Source: Pseudoalteromonas shioyasakiensis
Lineage (GTDB): Bacteria; Pseudomonadota; Gammaproteobacteria; Enterobacterales; Alteromonadaceae
Direction of reading: 5' to 3'
Assembly: GCF_019134595.1 (NCBI RefSeq)
Contig: NZ_CP077770.1
Coordinates: 1,694,001-1,758,000 of the forward strand
DNA length: 64,000 nt
Below the pieces are notes generated by a model. It was not told where the DNA came from. It saw only the letters and a list, made by a program, of their open reading frames with translations, and made no database searches. The stretch's first letter is position 1; every line of letters begins with the position of its first letter. The translations under genes and the position numbers were made by a program. This document shows positions 1 to 7,810 of this stretch, in pieces.

Positions 1-1041
1 TGCATCTATGTCATCGCTAATGGCGGCTTTTCGATTTAGCAGCCCCAGCATATTTTCAAGGTCAGTCAGCGCACGGCGTATCTCACGATAAACAAAACCT
101 AAAAAGTTAAGTGGTAAAAATAACTGGATCATATAAGCATTGATCATCACAAGCTCACCTATTGTCAGCTCTTTATTGACCACTGAGCTGGCACCTAGCC
201 ACATTAGCGCTGTAATAGCCGCGGCGATAATAAGTGCTTGCCCTGAATTAAGCGCCAGTAACGATAAACGATTTTTTAGCCTTGCTTGCTCCCATTTAGC
301 TAAAAAGCTGTCGTAGGTGCTCGCTTCATAGTGTTCATTGTTGAAATACTTAACGGTTTCGTAATTTAGTAAACTGTCGATAGCACGGGTGTTTGAGTTG
401 TTATCGGCAGCATTTGCTTCACGAATAAATCGGTTACGCCACTGAGTTACTATCACAGTAAAAGTAATGTAAGTAGCGACTGCAATTAATGTGACTAATG
501 CAAACCAAGGTGAAAACAAGGTTGCAAAAATAATCGCTACTGTGATTATTTCAAATAGCGTTGGTACGATATTAAACATCAAAAAGCGCATTAAAAAGCT
601 AAGGCCACTTGTGCCACGCTCTATATCGCGACTTATACCACCTGTTTGCCTATCAAGGTGAAAGGCAAGCTCTAAACTATGCAAGTGTTTAAATACTTTT
701 AAGCCAATATGGCGCATTGCGTGCTCTGTTACACGGCCAAATAATGCATCGCGTACTTCACCAAAAAACACACTGGCAAAGCGCAGCAAACCATAGGCGA
801 TCAGCAAGGCAATAGGGACACTTAATAGCGGGTTGATACTCGCATCAACCGCGTCAATTATTTCTTTTAGTGCCCAAGGCATCAGCAATGTGGCGCCTTT
901 TGCAGCAATAAGCGCTAAGACAGCTAAAATAACCCGACCTTTAAAGCTCATTAAATAGGGCCAGAGTGTTTTGATGCTTTGTGATAGGTTCATTGCATCA
1001 GGCGATCTCGTCACCTGTTCTTTGCGGCTCATTCCACGCAT
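1..1041 (-). CDS. Atm1/ABCB7-type ABC exporter, transmembrane part (3' end outside window)
   Basis: The minus strand is open for 347 codons from an ATG at 1041 (a second in-frame ATG lies at 1032) to the window edge. The product is the membrane domain of an ABC half-transporter. Hydrophobic segments alternate with the stretches DRQTGGISRDIERGTSG and FLMFNIVPTLFEI, which resemble the Atm1/HMT1/ABCB7 heavy-metal or glutathione-conjugate exporter group. The ATPase domain must lie beyond position 1, so no Walker motifs are visible. An AAGAGA purine run sits just before the first ATG. It is divergent from the alcohol dehydrogenase at 1204. The family moves glutathione-linked or metal-sulfur compounds across the inner membrane; the substrate here is not knowable. 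MsbA-like lipid flippase is a weaker alternative. Confidence 0.8.
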   Translation of the reverse strand, partial: MRGMSRKEQVTRSPDAMNLSQSIKTLWPYLMSFKGRVILAVLALIAAKGATLLMPWALKEIIDAVDASINPLLSVPIALLIAYGLLRFASVFFGEVRDALFGRVTEHAMRHIGLKVFKHLHSLELAFHLDRQTGGISRDIERGTSGLSFLMRFLMFNIVPTLFEIITVAIIFATLFSPWFALVTLIAVATYITFTVIVTQWRNRFIREANAADNNSNTRAIDSLLNYETVKYFNNEHYEASTYDSFLAKWEQARLKNRLSLLALNSGQALIIAAAITALMWLGASSVVNKELTIGELVMINAYMIQLFLPLNFLGFVYREIRRALTDLENMLGLLNRKAAISDDIDA

Positions 1042-1203
1042 GAGGGTCTCTTAAAATCAATTTGATAAAAATAGGCAAAAGCTTTCGTGTTTTAGGCAAG
1101 TGTAATTTGTAAATTTACCTCTATACTGAATGCATTATACACCAGCGCATTAGCAAATTTGTTAAATGCATGAGTAAAACACGAAGAAAACTAAGGAGTA
1201 AGC

Positions 1204-2250
1204 ATGAAAACCGTCGGTTATGCAGCACATGATTCTGAAAAACCATTAGAGCCGTATCATTTTGAACGCCGTGCACTTCGTGATGAAGATGTATCAATTG
1301 AAATTCTTTATTGTGGCGTGTGTCATTCTGACTTACACACAGCAGAAAACGACTGGGGCTGGACTCAGTACCCTGTTGTACCTGGTCATGAAATTGTTGG
1401 TCGTGTTCTTGAAGTAGGCAGCGGAGTTACTAAATATAAAGTGGGCGATAATGTTGCTGTAGGGTGTATGGTTGATAGTTGTTTAAGCTGTGACCAGTGT
1501 CATAACGGTGAAGAACAATTTTGTCGCGAAGGTATGGTAGGGACCTACTCAGGACAAGACCGTATCAGTGGTGAACTCACTCAAGGTGGTTATTCAAAAC
1601 ACATTGTGGTGCGTGAAGAGTTTGTACTTAATGTGCCAGAAGGCTTAGACCTTGCTAAGTGTGCACCAATTTTATGTGCGGGTATCACAACGTATTCGCC
1701 ATTACGTACATGGAATGTCGGCCCAGGTAGCCGTGTTGGTGTGATTGGGCTAGGTGGTTTAGGTCATATGGCAATTAAAATCGCAGCTGCAATGGGTGCA
1801 CATGTTACGGCAATTAGCCGTAGTGATAAGAAAAAACAGCAGGTTTTATCTTATGGCGCAAAAGATCTATTGGTATCGAGTGATGAAGCTGCCATGCAAG
1901 CGCATGCAAATCAATTTGATGTGATCATTAACACTATTCCGGTAAAACACGACTTTACGCCGTATATTCCGCTTTTAGATATTGATGGTACGCAAGTATT
2001 GGTTGGTCAAGTAGGTGAGCTAGAAGAGACTAACTCAGTGCCATTATTAATGGGACGTCGCCGAGTTGCTGGCTCATTGATTGGTGGTATTGCGCAAACT
2101 CAAGAAATCCTCGATTTCTGTGCGTTACATAATATTTTGCCAGAAGTTGAAATGATCAAAATGGACCAAATTAATGACGCATTCGATAAGTTAAAGCAAG
2201 GTGATATGGCCTCACGCTTTGTTATCGACATGACATCATTAGAAGTTTAA
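1204..2250 (+). CDS. zinc-dependent alcohol dehydrogenase, YahK/CAD-like, NADP(H)-type
   Basis: This 348-residue medium-chain dehydrogenase/reductase should reduce aldehydes to alcohols in the cytoplasm. The catalytic zinc ligands are visible as Cys40-His41, the GHE at 61-63 and Cys158. The structural zinc set is Cys93, Cys96, Cys99 and Cys107. The Rossmann glycine motif GLGGLGHMA is at 182-190 and is followed by a Ser-Arg-Ser near 205, which favours NADPH over NADH. The length matches YahK/AdhC-type cinnamyl-alcohol-dehydrogenase relatives. The start is supported by AAGGAG a few bases upstream. A strong terminator follows, so it appears monocistronic. The exact aldehyde substrate cannot be read from the sequence. 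Confidence 0.9.
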   Translation: MKTVGYAAHDSEKPLEPYHFERRALRDEDVSIEILYCGVCHSDLHTAENDWGWTQYPVVPGHEIVGRVLEVGSGVTKYKVGDNVAVGCMVDSCLSCDQCHNGEEQFCREGMVGTYSGQDRISGELTQGGYSKHIVVREEFVLNVPEGLDLAKCAPILCAGITTYSPLRTWNVGPGSRVGVIGLGGLGHMAIKIAAAMGAHVTAISRSDKKKQQVLSYGAKDLLVSSDEAAMQAHANQFDVIINTIPVKHDFTPYIPLLDIDGTQVLVGQVGELEETNSVPLLMGRRRVAGSLIGGIAQTQEILDFCALHNILPEVEMIKMDQINDAFDKLKQGDMASRFVIDMTSLEV

Positions 2251-2266
2251 CAAAGTTAAATGACTA

Positions 2267-2296
2267 AGCGGGCCTAATTAGGCCCGCTTTTGTTTT
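2267..2296 (+). terminator. Rho-independent terminator after the alcohol dehydrogenase
   Basis: An eight-base-pair stem AGCGGGCC/GGCCCGCT with a six-base loop is followed by TTTTGTTTT. It isolates the dehydrogenase from the vemP-like gene downstream. Confidence 0.9.
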
Positions 2297-2382
2297 AGTC
2301 ACTTTTATTTAACTAATACCTTGTGTTTTATTTTTTTACCCTCACTATAGCCATGTTATCCACTTAATTTATTGGTCTGTTC

Positions 2383-2820
2383 TTGTTACGGTTTTTCTCA
2401 GTCATTATCTTGCTATTTACTGTGTTCTTTAGTGCACAGAGCATGGCTATGCCTGACACTCACTCACACTTTTCTGCGACGAAATTGTTCCAAGTCGAAC
2501 TGACTAAAACACCAGTTATTTCTCAAACTCACACAGTTGAACATCCTAAGCCGGTAGAAAAATCGGGGTTTGATTCCCTCGTGCCGCGTTTAACTGCGAG
2601 TAATTCATCATTATTTCTTTACCATAGTCAGGTTGATCCTGATTACGAGCTATTGATTGAATTCTTTGCTGAAGACTGGAGAAAAGAGCACTTTTTAGCG
2701 CCGCCAGGTGCTGTGCGTGTGATCCCATGGTTTGCCTTAGCAACCCAACGTAAATCCCGCATTAGTGGCTGGAAAGACGCCAACCTCTTGTACAAAGCCA
2801 ATACGACCTACCATAGCTAA
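2383..2820 (+). CDS. vemP: VemP-like secreted translation-arrest (export-monitoring) peptide
   Basis: This 145-residue protein has a short basic N-terminus, a hydrophobic core (residues 4-18) and a plausible cleavage site after AQSMA, so it should enter the Sec pathway. The middle is unlike any enzyme I know. The C-terminus carries RISGWKDANLLY (126-137), which matches the core of the Vibrio VemP arrest motif as I recall it (RIxGWKETN, then two residues and Tyr). VemP lies immediately upstream of secDF2 in Vibrio alginolyticus, as this gene does, and has a similar length (159 residues). The arrest motif there ends in a glutamine; here the chain stops with YHS, so that residue is absent. The start is a TTG with no good Shine-Dalgarno; an upstream in-frame stop at 2365 limits alternatives to ATT 2371 or CTG 2377. 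Inferred role: stalls the ribosome when export is slow, to switch on secD. Confidence 0.82.
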   Translation: MLRFFSVIILLFTVFFSAQSMAMPDTHSHFSATKLFQVELTKTPVISQTHTVEHPKPVEKSGFDSLVPRLTASNSSLFLYHSQVDPDYELLIEFFAEDWRKEHFLAPPGAVRVIPWFALATQRKSRISGWKDANLLYKANTTYHS

Positions 2821-2822
2821 AC

Positions 2823-2890
2823 GACTTCCTTCGTTACTTTTTATTTTTTGGAATTAAATTTTTACCGGCGGACAATGCCGGAAGGAAGTC
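2823..2890 (+). promoter_or_regulatory. mRNA hairpin sequestering the secD Shine-Dalgarno
   Basis: GACTTCCTTC at 2823-2832, two bases after the vemP stop codon, is perfectly complementary to GAAGGAAGTC at 2881-2890. The right arm contains the only Shine-Dalgarno for secD (AAGGAA, seven bases before the ATG at 2895). A second stem, CGGC 2866-2869 with GCCG 2877-2880, can stack inside it. The folded form should block secD initiation. A ribosome halted on the last one or two codons of vemP would cover roughly up to 2830 and pull the left arm out. There is no U-run after the stem, so it is not a terminator. Confidence 0.8.
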
Positions 2891-2894
2891 ATGT

Positions 2895-4706
2895 ATGTCA
2901 CATAAATCAAAGCCGGCGCTATGGCGTCGTATAAAAATGAGTTATGTCGCGATGATAGCGGCGTGTATTTTACTAGCGGTTAGTGCTCTACCTAACCTTT
3001 ACCCCAACAAATCTTGGTTGCATATTAGCTTGCAAGATCAAACTGTGACGCTGCAAAGTGTGACAACGTCACTTAATCTACATGGTTTTGAAATCACTGA
3101 AGCCAATGATAGCCAAGCACAACTGGCTATTTTATTAGCTGAGCCGACCCAAAGTGCCAATGCGCTGAGTTTTATAAAAACGCAATACCCACAGCTAGAG
3201 GCTAAAATTGTTGAGCATGCGACAAGCCCACAGTGGCTTCAGCAGCTTGGTCTTTCACCAATTAAGTTAGGACTCGACTTAAATGGTGGCGTGTTATTTG
3301 TGCTTGATGTTGACCTAGATAAAGCAATGCAAGAGCACTTCAACAGTGTGTATCAACAAACTAAATTGACGCTTCGTAAAGACAAAATCCGTGGGATTCG
3401 GGCAAGTGTTGTAAAAGAAGGGGTTGAGCTACAAATTTTACCAAGCGGTGAGGAGCAACTCACAGGGCTCGTTTCAACGTTACAAGGTCAATTCAAAGGC
3501 TTGATACAAACTAAATCAACAACGAATAACCTAACCACCGTTTTACTGCATTTTAATGAGCAAAGCCAAAGCGAATTCAATAAACAAGTTATGGCGCAAA
3601 GCTTAACAACGCTGCGTGGTCGTATTGAAGAGCTTGGTATCACAGAAGCGGTAACGCAAAGACAAGGTAAGCAGCGCATTCGCATTGAGTTACCCGGTGT
3701 GCAAGACCCAGCAGAGGCTAAACGCATTATTGGTGCAACAGCGACCCTCGATTTTTATCAGGTTGTCGAAGTAGGTGGTAAAGCGTTTAATTTACAAGGC
3801 GGTGGCGTTGTTAATTTAAATCCGATGGCGATTTTTTCAGGTGATCACATTAATAATGCCAGTGTTGGCAAAGATGAATGGGGCAAGCCTTTAGTTCAGC
3901 TAAGTTTAGATTCGCAAGGTGGCGATGCTATGTCTGCTTTTTCTAAGCACAACATAGGTAAGCCAATGGCCACTGTGTATTCTGAATACTCACGAGATGC
4001 AAATGGCGAAGTTGTGAAAAAAAGCGAAGTGATCAATGTGGCAAACATTGCCCAGCATTTAAGTTCTCCTTTTAGCATTACGAATATGAAAAGCCCGCAA
4101 GCAGCCTACGATTTAGCGCTTTTACTACGTGCAGGTTCACTCACAGCGCCAGTGACAATCGTTCAAGAGCAAACCATAGGCCCAAGTTTAGGCAGTGAAA
4201 ACATTGAACACGGCTTAGCTGCGTTAATGCTGGGTATTGGTATTACCCTTGCGTTTATGGCGCTTTGGTATCGTCGTTTAGGCCTGATTGCCAATATGGC
4301 TTTACTCCTTAATTTAACGGCTTTAGTCGGTTTAATGTCGTTATTGCCGGGTGTTGTGCTGACCTTACCGGGGATTGCAGGGCTTGTTCTGACGATAGGT
4401 ATGGCAGTTGATACCAATGTGATTATCTTTGAACGAATAAAAGAAGAGAAACGTAAAGGTCGACCTACATATCAAGCGATTGAGCAAGGGTATAACCAAG
4501 CATTTACAACCATTTTTGATGCCAATGTAACTACGATGATCACGGCAGTTATTTTATACGCCATTGGTTATGGGCCGGTGAAAGGCTTTGCAATCACGTT
4601 AGCACTTGGGCTATTAACCAGCGTTTTTACTGGCGTTTATATTTCGAAAGCGCTTAGCCAAACACTCTACATTAAACTAACTAATTTAACGGGGGCTAAA
4701 GCATGA
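2895..4706 (+). CDS. secD: protein translocase subunit SecD, second-copy (SecD2) type
   Basis: SecD pairs with SecF to use the ion gradient for pulling secreted proteins out of SecYEG on the periplasmic side. This 603-residue copy has an N-terminal membrane anchor (about 14-32), the GLDLNGGVLFV signature near 125-135, a large periplasmic region, and five C-terminal membrane segments. The conserved ion-path motif GMAVDTNVIIFERIKEE is present. It is not next to yajC and tgt, as the housekeeping secD usually is, which suggests it is the second SecDF pair known in marine Vibrio. The ATG at 2895 follows a Shine-Dalgarno buried in a hairpin; an ATG at 2891 opens only a four-codon frame. It overlaps secF by four bases. 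Ion specificity (sodium or proton) cannot be told by eye. Confidence 0.93.
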   Translation: MSHKSKPALWRRIKMSYVAMIAACILLAVSALPNLYPNKSWLHISLQDQTVTLQSVTTSLNLHGFEITEANDSQAQLAILLAEPTQSANALSFIKTQYPQLEAKIVEHATSPQWLQQLGLSPIKLGLDLNGGVLFVLDVDLDKAMQEHFNSVYQQTKLTLRKDKIRGIRASVVKEGVELQILPSGEEQLTGLVSTLQGQFKGLIQTKSTTNNLTTVLLHFNEQSQSEFNKQVMAQSLTTLRGRIEELGITEAVTQRQGKQRIRIELPGVQDPAEAKRIIGATATLDFYQVVEVGGKAFNLQGGGVVNLNPMAIFSGDHINNASVGKDEWGKPLVQLSLDSQGGDAMSAFSKHNIGKPMATVYSEYSRDANGEVVKKSEVINVANIAQHLSSPFSITNMKSPQAAYDLALLLRAGSLTAPVTIVQEQTIGPSLGSENIEHGLAALMLGIGITLAFMALWYRRLGLIANMALLLNLTALVGLMSLLPGVVLTLPGIAGLVLTIGMAVDTNVIIFERIKEEKRKGRPTYQAIEQGYNQAFTTIFDANVTTMITAVILYAIGYGPVKGFAITLALGLLTSVFTGVYISKALSQTLYIKLTNLTGAKA

Positions 4707-5623
4707 GTTGGTCAACATTAACTGCGGCGAGTAAAGCGCGTGTTTTAGGGTTATTGCTAAGTTGTGTTTTAGTCATCGCGAGCTTAAGTGTTTTATCTGT
4801 AAAAGGGCTAAACTTTGGCCTTGATTTTACAGGTGGCTACATCACTGAAATTAACACAACGTCAGTCACCACAATTGCTGATTTAAAAACAAAGTTAAGC
4901 CCCGAGGTTGCGAGCAAATTAACCATCACTAAAGCGGGTGAATATCACTTTGTTTTAAGAGAAGCACCAGAGGCTAGCAAAGCCAGTACTTGGCAAGCCG
5001 AGCTGAATGAGCAAGGTGTAGACTACACCGTATTATCTAGCTCATTTTTGGGCTCACAAGTGGGTGATGAGCTTTTTGAACAAGGTTGTTTAGCTTTATT
5101 TGCGGCGCTAATTGCAATTATGGTTTATCTTGCCGTGCGCTTTGAATGGCGACTCGCGGTAGGTTCAGTGGTTGCACTGTTACATGATTTAACTTTAGTG
5201 CTTGGCTTGTTTTCCTTGCTAGGGCTTGAGTTTAATTTAACCGTGCTGGCGAGTTTACTGGCGATTATTGGTTATTCATTAAATGACTCAATTATTGTTG
5301 GCGACAGAGTCAGAGAGCTTTTACGTATTCAGCCAGACAACCAACGCATTAACACCCATGTTGTGATTAACGATGCAATTGGTTCTACCTTAACGCGTAC
5401 GTTGATCACCTCAGGCACAACACTTGCGACCATTGCCTGTATTTGGTTGCTTGCTGGCGCTGCATTAACGGGCTTTGCTATTGCGTTATTTGCAGGCATT
5501 GTGGTGGGAACCTTCTCATCGGTTTGTATCGCCGCTACCTTGCCGCAGTTATTGGGGTTAAGTTCAGAAAATTACACCCAAACACTGGATGATAAAACCA
5601 AAGCCTATATGGATATGCCGTAA
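4703..5623 (+). CDS. secF: protein translocase subunit SecF, second-copy (SecF2) type
   Basis: SecF is the partner of SecD in the inner-membrane accessory complex of the Sec translocase. The 306-residue protein is slightly shorter than E. coli SecF (323). It has an N-terminal membrane anchor followed by GLNFGLDFTGGYITEI, the usual SecF signature, then a small periplasmic domain and five membrane segments from about residue 130. The motif NDSIIVGDRVREL corresponds to the family's NDTxVVFDRIRE. The ATGA overlap with secD implies translational coupling, so both would respond to the upstream arrest switch. A strong terminator follows at once, making vemP-secD-secF a closed unit. Confidence 0.93.
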   Translation: MSWSTLTAASKARVLGLLLSCVLVIASLSVLSVKGLNFGLDFTGGYITEINTTSVTTIADLKTKLSPEVASKLTITKAGEYHFVLREAPEASKASTWQAELNEQGVDYTVLSSSFLGSQVGDELFEQGCLALFAALIAIMVYLAVRFEWRLAVGSVVALLHDLTLVLGLFSLLGLEFNLTVLASLLAIIGYSLNDSIIVGDRVRELLRIQPDNQRINTHVVINDAIGSTLTRTLITSGTTLATIACIWLLAGAALTGFAIALFAGIVVGTFSSVCIAATLPQLLGLSSENYTQTLDDKTKAYMDMP

Positions 5624-5648
5624 GTCAGTTTTATAACTTACTTTCATC

Positions 5649-5685
5649 AGCCGCTATTTTTCCATAGAATAGCGGCTTTTCTGTT
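5649..5685 (+). terminator. Rho-independent terminator after secF
   Basis: AGCCGCTATT pairs with AATAGCGGCT and is followed by TTTCTGTTTT. It closes the vemP-secD-secF unit. Confidence 0.85.
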
Positions 5686-5699
5686 TTAACTGCTTTGAT

Positions 5700-6176
5700 A
5701 TGAATAAAACACACGTAATTGAACATTTACGCTTTGCGCTAGAGGCACAACTGCAAAACGCCAAAGCAGCTGCAAAAGCGGCTCATGACGCTGCAACCCA
5801 CGAAGAAAGTGTTGCTGAAACTCAATACGATACCTTGGGTTTAGAGGCCGCATACTTAGCGCAAGGGCAAGCTGAACGAGTTAATGAATGCTACCGTGAT
5901 ATTCAGTCATTCGATACAGTGTTTAAAGAAAGCGAATTTAAAAAGGTTCGTGAAGGTGCATTAGTGTGTCTTATCGATGAGCAAGATAACGCAAAGTGGT
6001 TTTTTATTGGCCCAAGTGCAGGTGGCTTAGTGGTCACCGTAAAAGAGCAGCCTATTTATGTTGTGACCCGAGAAGCGCCGTTAGGTAAGCAATTGATTGG
6101 AAAGAGCCTTGATGATGAAGTTGAACTCTCTATTGCTGGCAATAAACAGTTGTACACCATAGATCAGTTAATTTAA
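5700..6176 (+). CDS. GreA/GreB-family protein
   Basis: A 158-residue protein with an Ala/Gln/Glu-rich helical N-terminus (1-75, likely coiled coil) and a beta-rich C-terminal domain (85-158, including VTREAPLGKQLIGKSLDDEVEL) that matches the C-terminal fold of GreA, GreB and Rnk. Gre factors act in the RNA polymerase secondary channel to rescue backtracked complexes. The N-terminal hairpin of true GreA ends in two acidic catalytic residues. This N-terminus is not clearly homologous, so I infer a polymerase-binding role but not necessarily cleavage. No good Shine-Dalgarno is visible before the ATG. It appears monocistronic. It is a paralogue-type gene seen in Alteromonadales, sometimes misnamed as a fatty-acid enzyme. 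Confidence 0.7.
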   Translation: MNKTHVIEHLRFALEAQLQNAKAAAKAAHDAATHEESVAETQYDTLGLEAAYLAQGQAERVNECYRDIQSFDTVFKESEFKKVREGALVCLIDEQDNAKWFFIGPSAGGLVVTVKEQPIYVVTREAPLGKQLIGKSLDDEVELSIAGNKQLYTIDQLI

Positions 6177-6278
6177 TTAATGGTATTTTTAATCAGTAAA
6201 TTTCATCTTCAAGTAAAAAATATCTCGTTGGTCACAAAGCAAAAAAACCTCTATAAATCACATCAAGCTTAAGGCTTG

Positions 6279-6316
6279 TACCAATACGCTTAATTCCCAA
6301 TTATTGCGTATTGGTA
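6279..6316 (+). repeat. short inverted repeat related to the larger intergenic element
   Basis: TACCAATACGC at 6279-6289 is repeated in inverse at 6306-6316 around a 16-base spacer. The left arm followed by TTAATT resembles the end of the palindromic element at 38388-38555. It may be a deleted remnant of the same family. Confidence 0.5.
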
Positions 6317-6321
6317 TTTCA

Positions 6322-6390
6322 AGCACCCATCTAGTTAAGTGAAGTTTAGCCTCATGCGTTCACTTAATTGGTTGGGTGTTTTTCATTTTA
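6322..6390 (+). terminator. imperfect hairpin with T-rich tail before the ATP-grasp gene
   Basis: AGCACCCATCTAGTTAAGTGA at 6322-6342 pairs imperfectly with 6360-6380 (ending GGTTGGGTGTT), and TTTTTCATTTTA follows. It could terminate the GreA-like transcript or act as an attenuator in the leader of the gene that starts at 6416. Confidence 0.5.
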
Positions 6391-6415
6391 TTTATGGCTT
6401 AATTTAGGAAAAGTC

Positions 6416-7810
6416 GTGTTTAAAACCTTGATTGTGGTTGATAACAATGAGCAACGTATTGCTCAAAATTTCGAAAATGTCATTACCTTTGATACCTACT
6501 TACGTGATTACCCAAAACATAATGAGCCAAAAACACGCATTTTAAACTTGTGTGATACTGGGCAGTATTTAAGTAAAGGCTATTATTGTTCTTTGCTTGC
6601 TGAAGCAAGAAAGCATCAGGTATTACCTAGTGTAAAAACAATTAATGCGCTACGTAGCGATGAGCACAGCACGCGTCATAAAGCGCTTGCTGGTGGCACT
6701 GTATTTTTTGGTCACACAGATAAAGAGCAGCAAAGTAAGGCAACCAAAGCATTATTCTCGCAATATCCAGCGCCTATTTTGGTGTGTGATGAGCAAGGTG
6801 TTGTAAAGCAAGGCACAATTGCATCATTAGATGACACTGGCTTTACAGAGTTTGTAAAACAACTCAGTAGCTTTACCGAGTCAGTGTGGCGCATTCACGA
6901 TAAAAAACGTCGTTACCGTTGGGATATGGCTATTTTAGTTGATCACCAAGAAAAAGTGCCGCCAAGTGATAAAGATGCCATTGCTAAATTTATTAAAGCA
7001 GCCGCTAAGCACGGTATTTATGCTCAAGCACTGACATTTGATGAAATTACCAATATTGCACAATTTGATGCGTTGTTTATTCGTCAAACCACAGCCATCG
7101 ACCATCCAACCTATCGTTTAGCGAGTAAAGCGCAAAGCTTAGGGTTAGTGGTCATAGATGATGCAGAGTCGATACTGCGCTGCTGTAATAAAGTGTATTT
7201 GCACGATGCCTTTAATTATCAAAAAGTGCCAAGTTTAAAAACTCACGTTGTGGCTGATACAAGTGAAGAGACAATTGAAAGTTTAGAAGCAAACTTCAGC
7301 TATCCGCTGGTATTAAAAATGCCGGAAGGCTCTTTCTCAAAAGGTGTATTTAAAGTTGCTAATCGTGATGAGTTAGTTGCTAAGTTAACAGAGCTGTTTG
7401 AGTTCAGTGCACTTGTGCTTGCACAAGAGTACATGTACACCGAATACGACTGGCGTGTCGGGGTGTTAAATGGCCGTGCAATATATGCGTGTCGTTATTT
7501 AATGGCGCGTAATCACTGGCAAATTTACAACCATGATGCAAAACGCTTTTTCTCAGGTGGTTTTGAAACCTTGCCAACGTTTGAGCTACCTAAAGTGGTA
7601 CTTGATGCGGCGTTAAAAGCCTGTAAAACGGTGGGTAAAGGTTTGTATGGTGTTGATGTTAAAGAGCATCAAGGTAAAGCATACGTGTTAGAAGTGAATG
7701 ACAACCCGAGTATCGACCATAAAGTCGAAGATGCCTATTTAGGTGATGAGCTTTATATGATCATTATGGATGAGTTTAAACAACGCCTAGAAGCACGAGG
7801 CCGCGGTTAA
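6416..7810 (+). CDS. RimK-like ATP-grasp ligase
   Basis: A 464-residue protein whose C-terminal half is a RimK-type ATP-grasp domain, which joins an amino acid or amine to a carboxylate using ATP. Visible elements are YPLVLKMPEGSFSKGVFKV (nucleotide-binding lysine and glycine loop), EYDWRVGVLNGRAIYACRY, and the metal-binding VLEVNDNPSIDH near the end. The N-terminal 200 residues form a separate domain with no motif I recognise. I chose the GTG at 6416 because TTAGGAA lies seven bases upstream; the frame is open from 6368 but that start has no ribosome site. The stop overlaps the next gene's start (TAATG), so the two are coupled. RimK itself adds glutamates to ribosomal protein S6; this longer protein probably modifies another peptide. 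Confidence 0.85.
   Translation: MFKTLIVVDNNEQRIAQNFENVITFDTYLRDYPKHNEPKTRILNLCDTGQYLSKGYYCSLLAEARKHQVLPSVKTINALRSDEHSTRHKALAGGTVFFGHTDKEQQSKATKALFSQYPAPILVCDEQGVVKQGTIASLDDTGFTEFVKQLSSFTESVWRIHDKKRRYRWDMAILVDHQEKVPPSDKDAIAKFIKAAAKHGIYAQALTFDEITNIAQFDALFIRQTTAIDHPTYRLASKAQSLGLVVIDDAESILRCCNKVYLHDAFNYQKVPSLKTHVVADTSEETIESLEANFSYPLVLKMPEGSFSKGVFKVANRDELVAKLTELFEFSALVLAQEYMYTEYDWRVGVLNGRAIYACRYLMARNHWQIYNHDAKRFFSGGFETLPTFELPKVVLDAALKACKTVGKGLYGVDVKEHQGKAYVLEVNDNPSIDHKVEDAYLGDELYMIIMDEFKQRLEARGRG

Noticed and set aside
2546..2743. Minus-strand 65-codon ORF inside the vemP-like gene
   Set aside because: No ribosome site, and the forward frame has a clear signal peptide and arrest motif.
2865..2881. 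Small CCGGC/GCCGG hairpin read as a terminator between vemP and secD
   Set aside because: No U-tract follows and it nests in the larger stem that covers the secD ribosome site.
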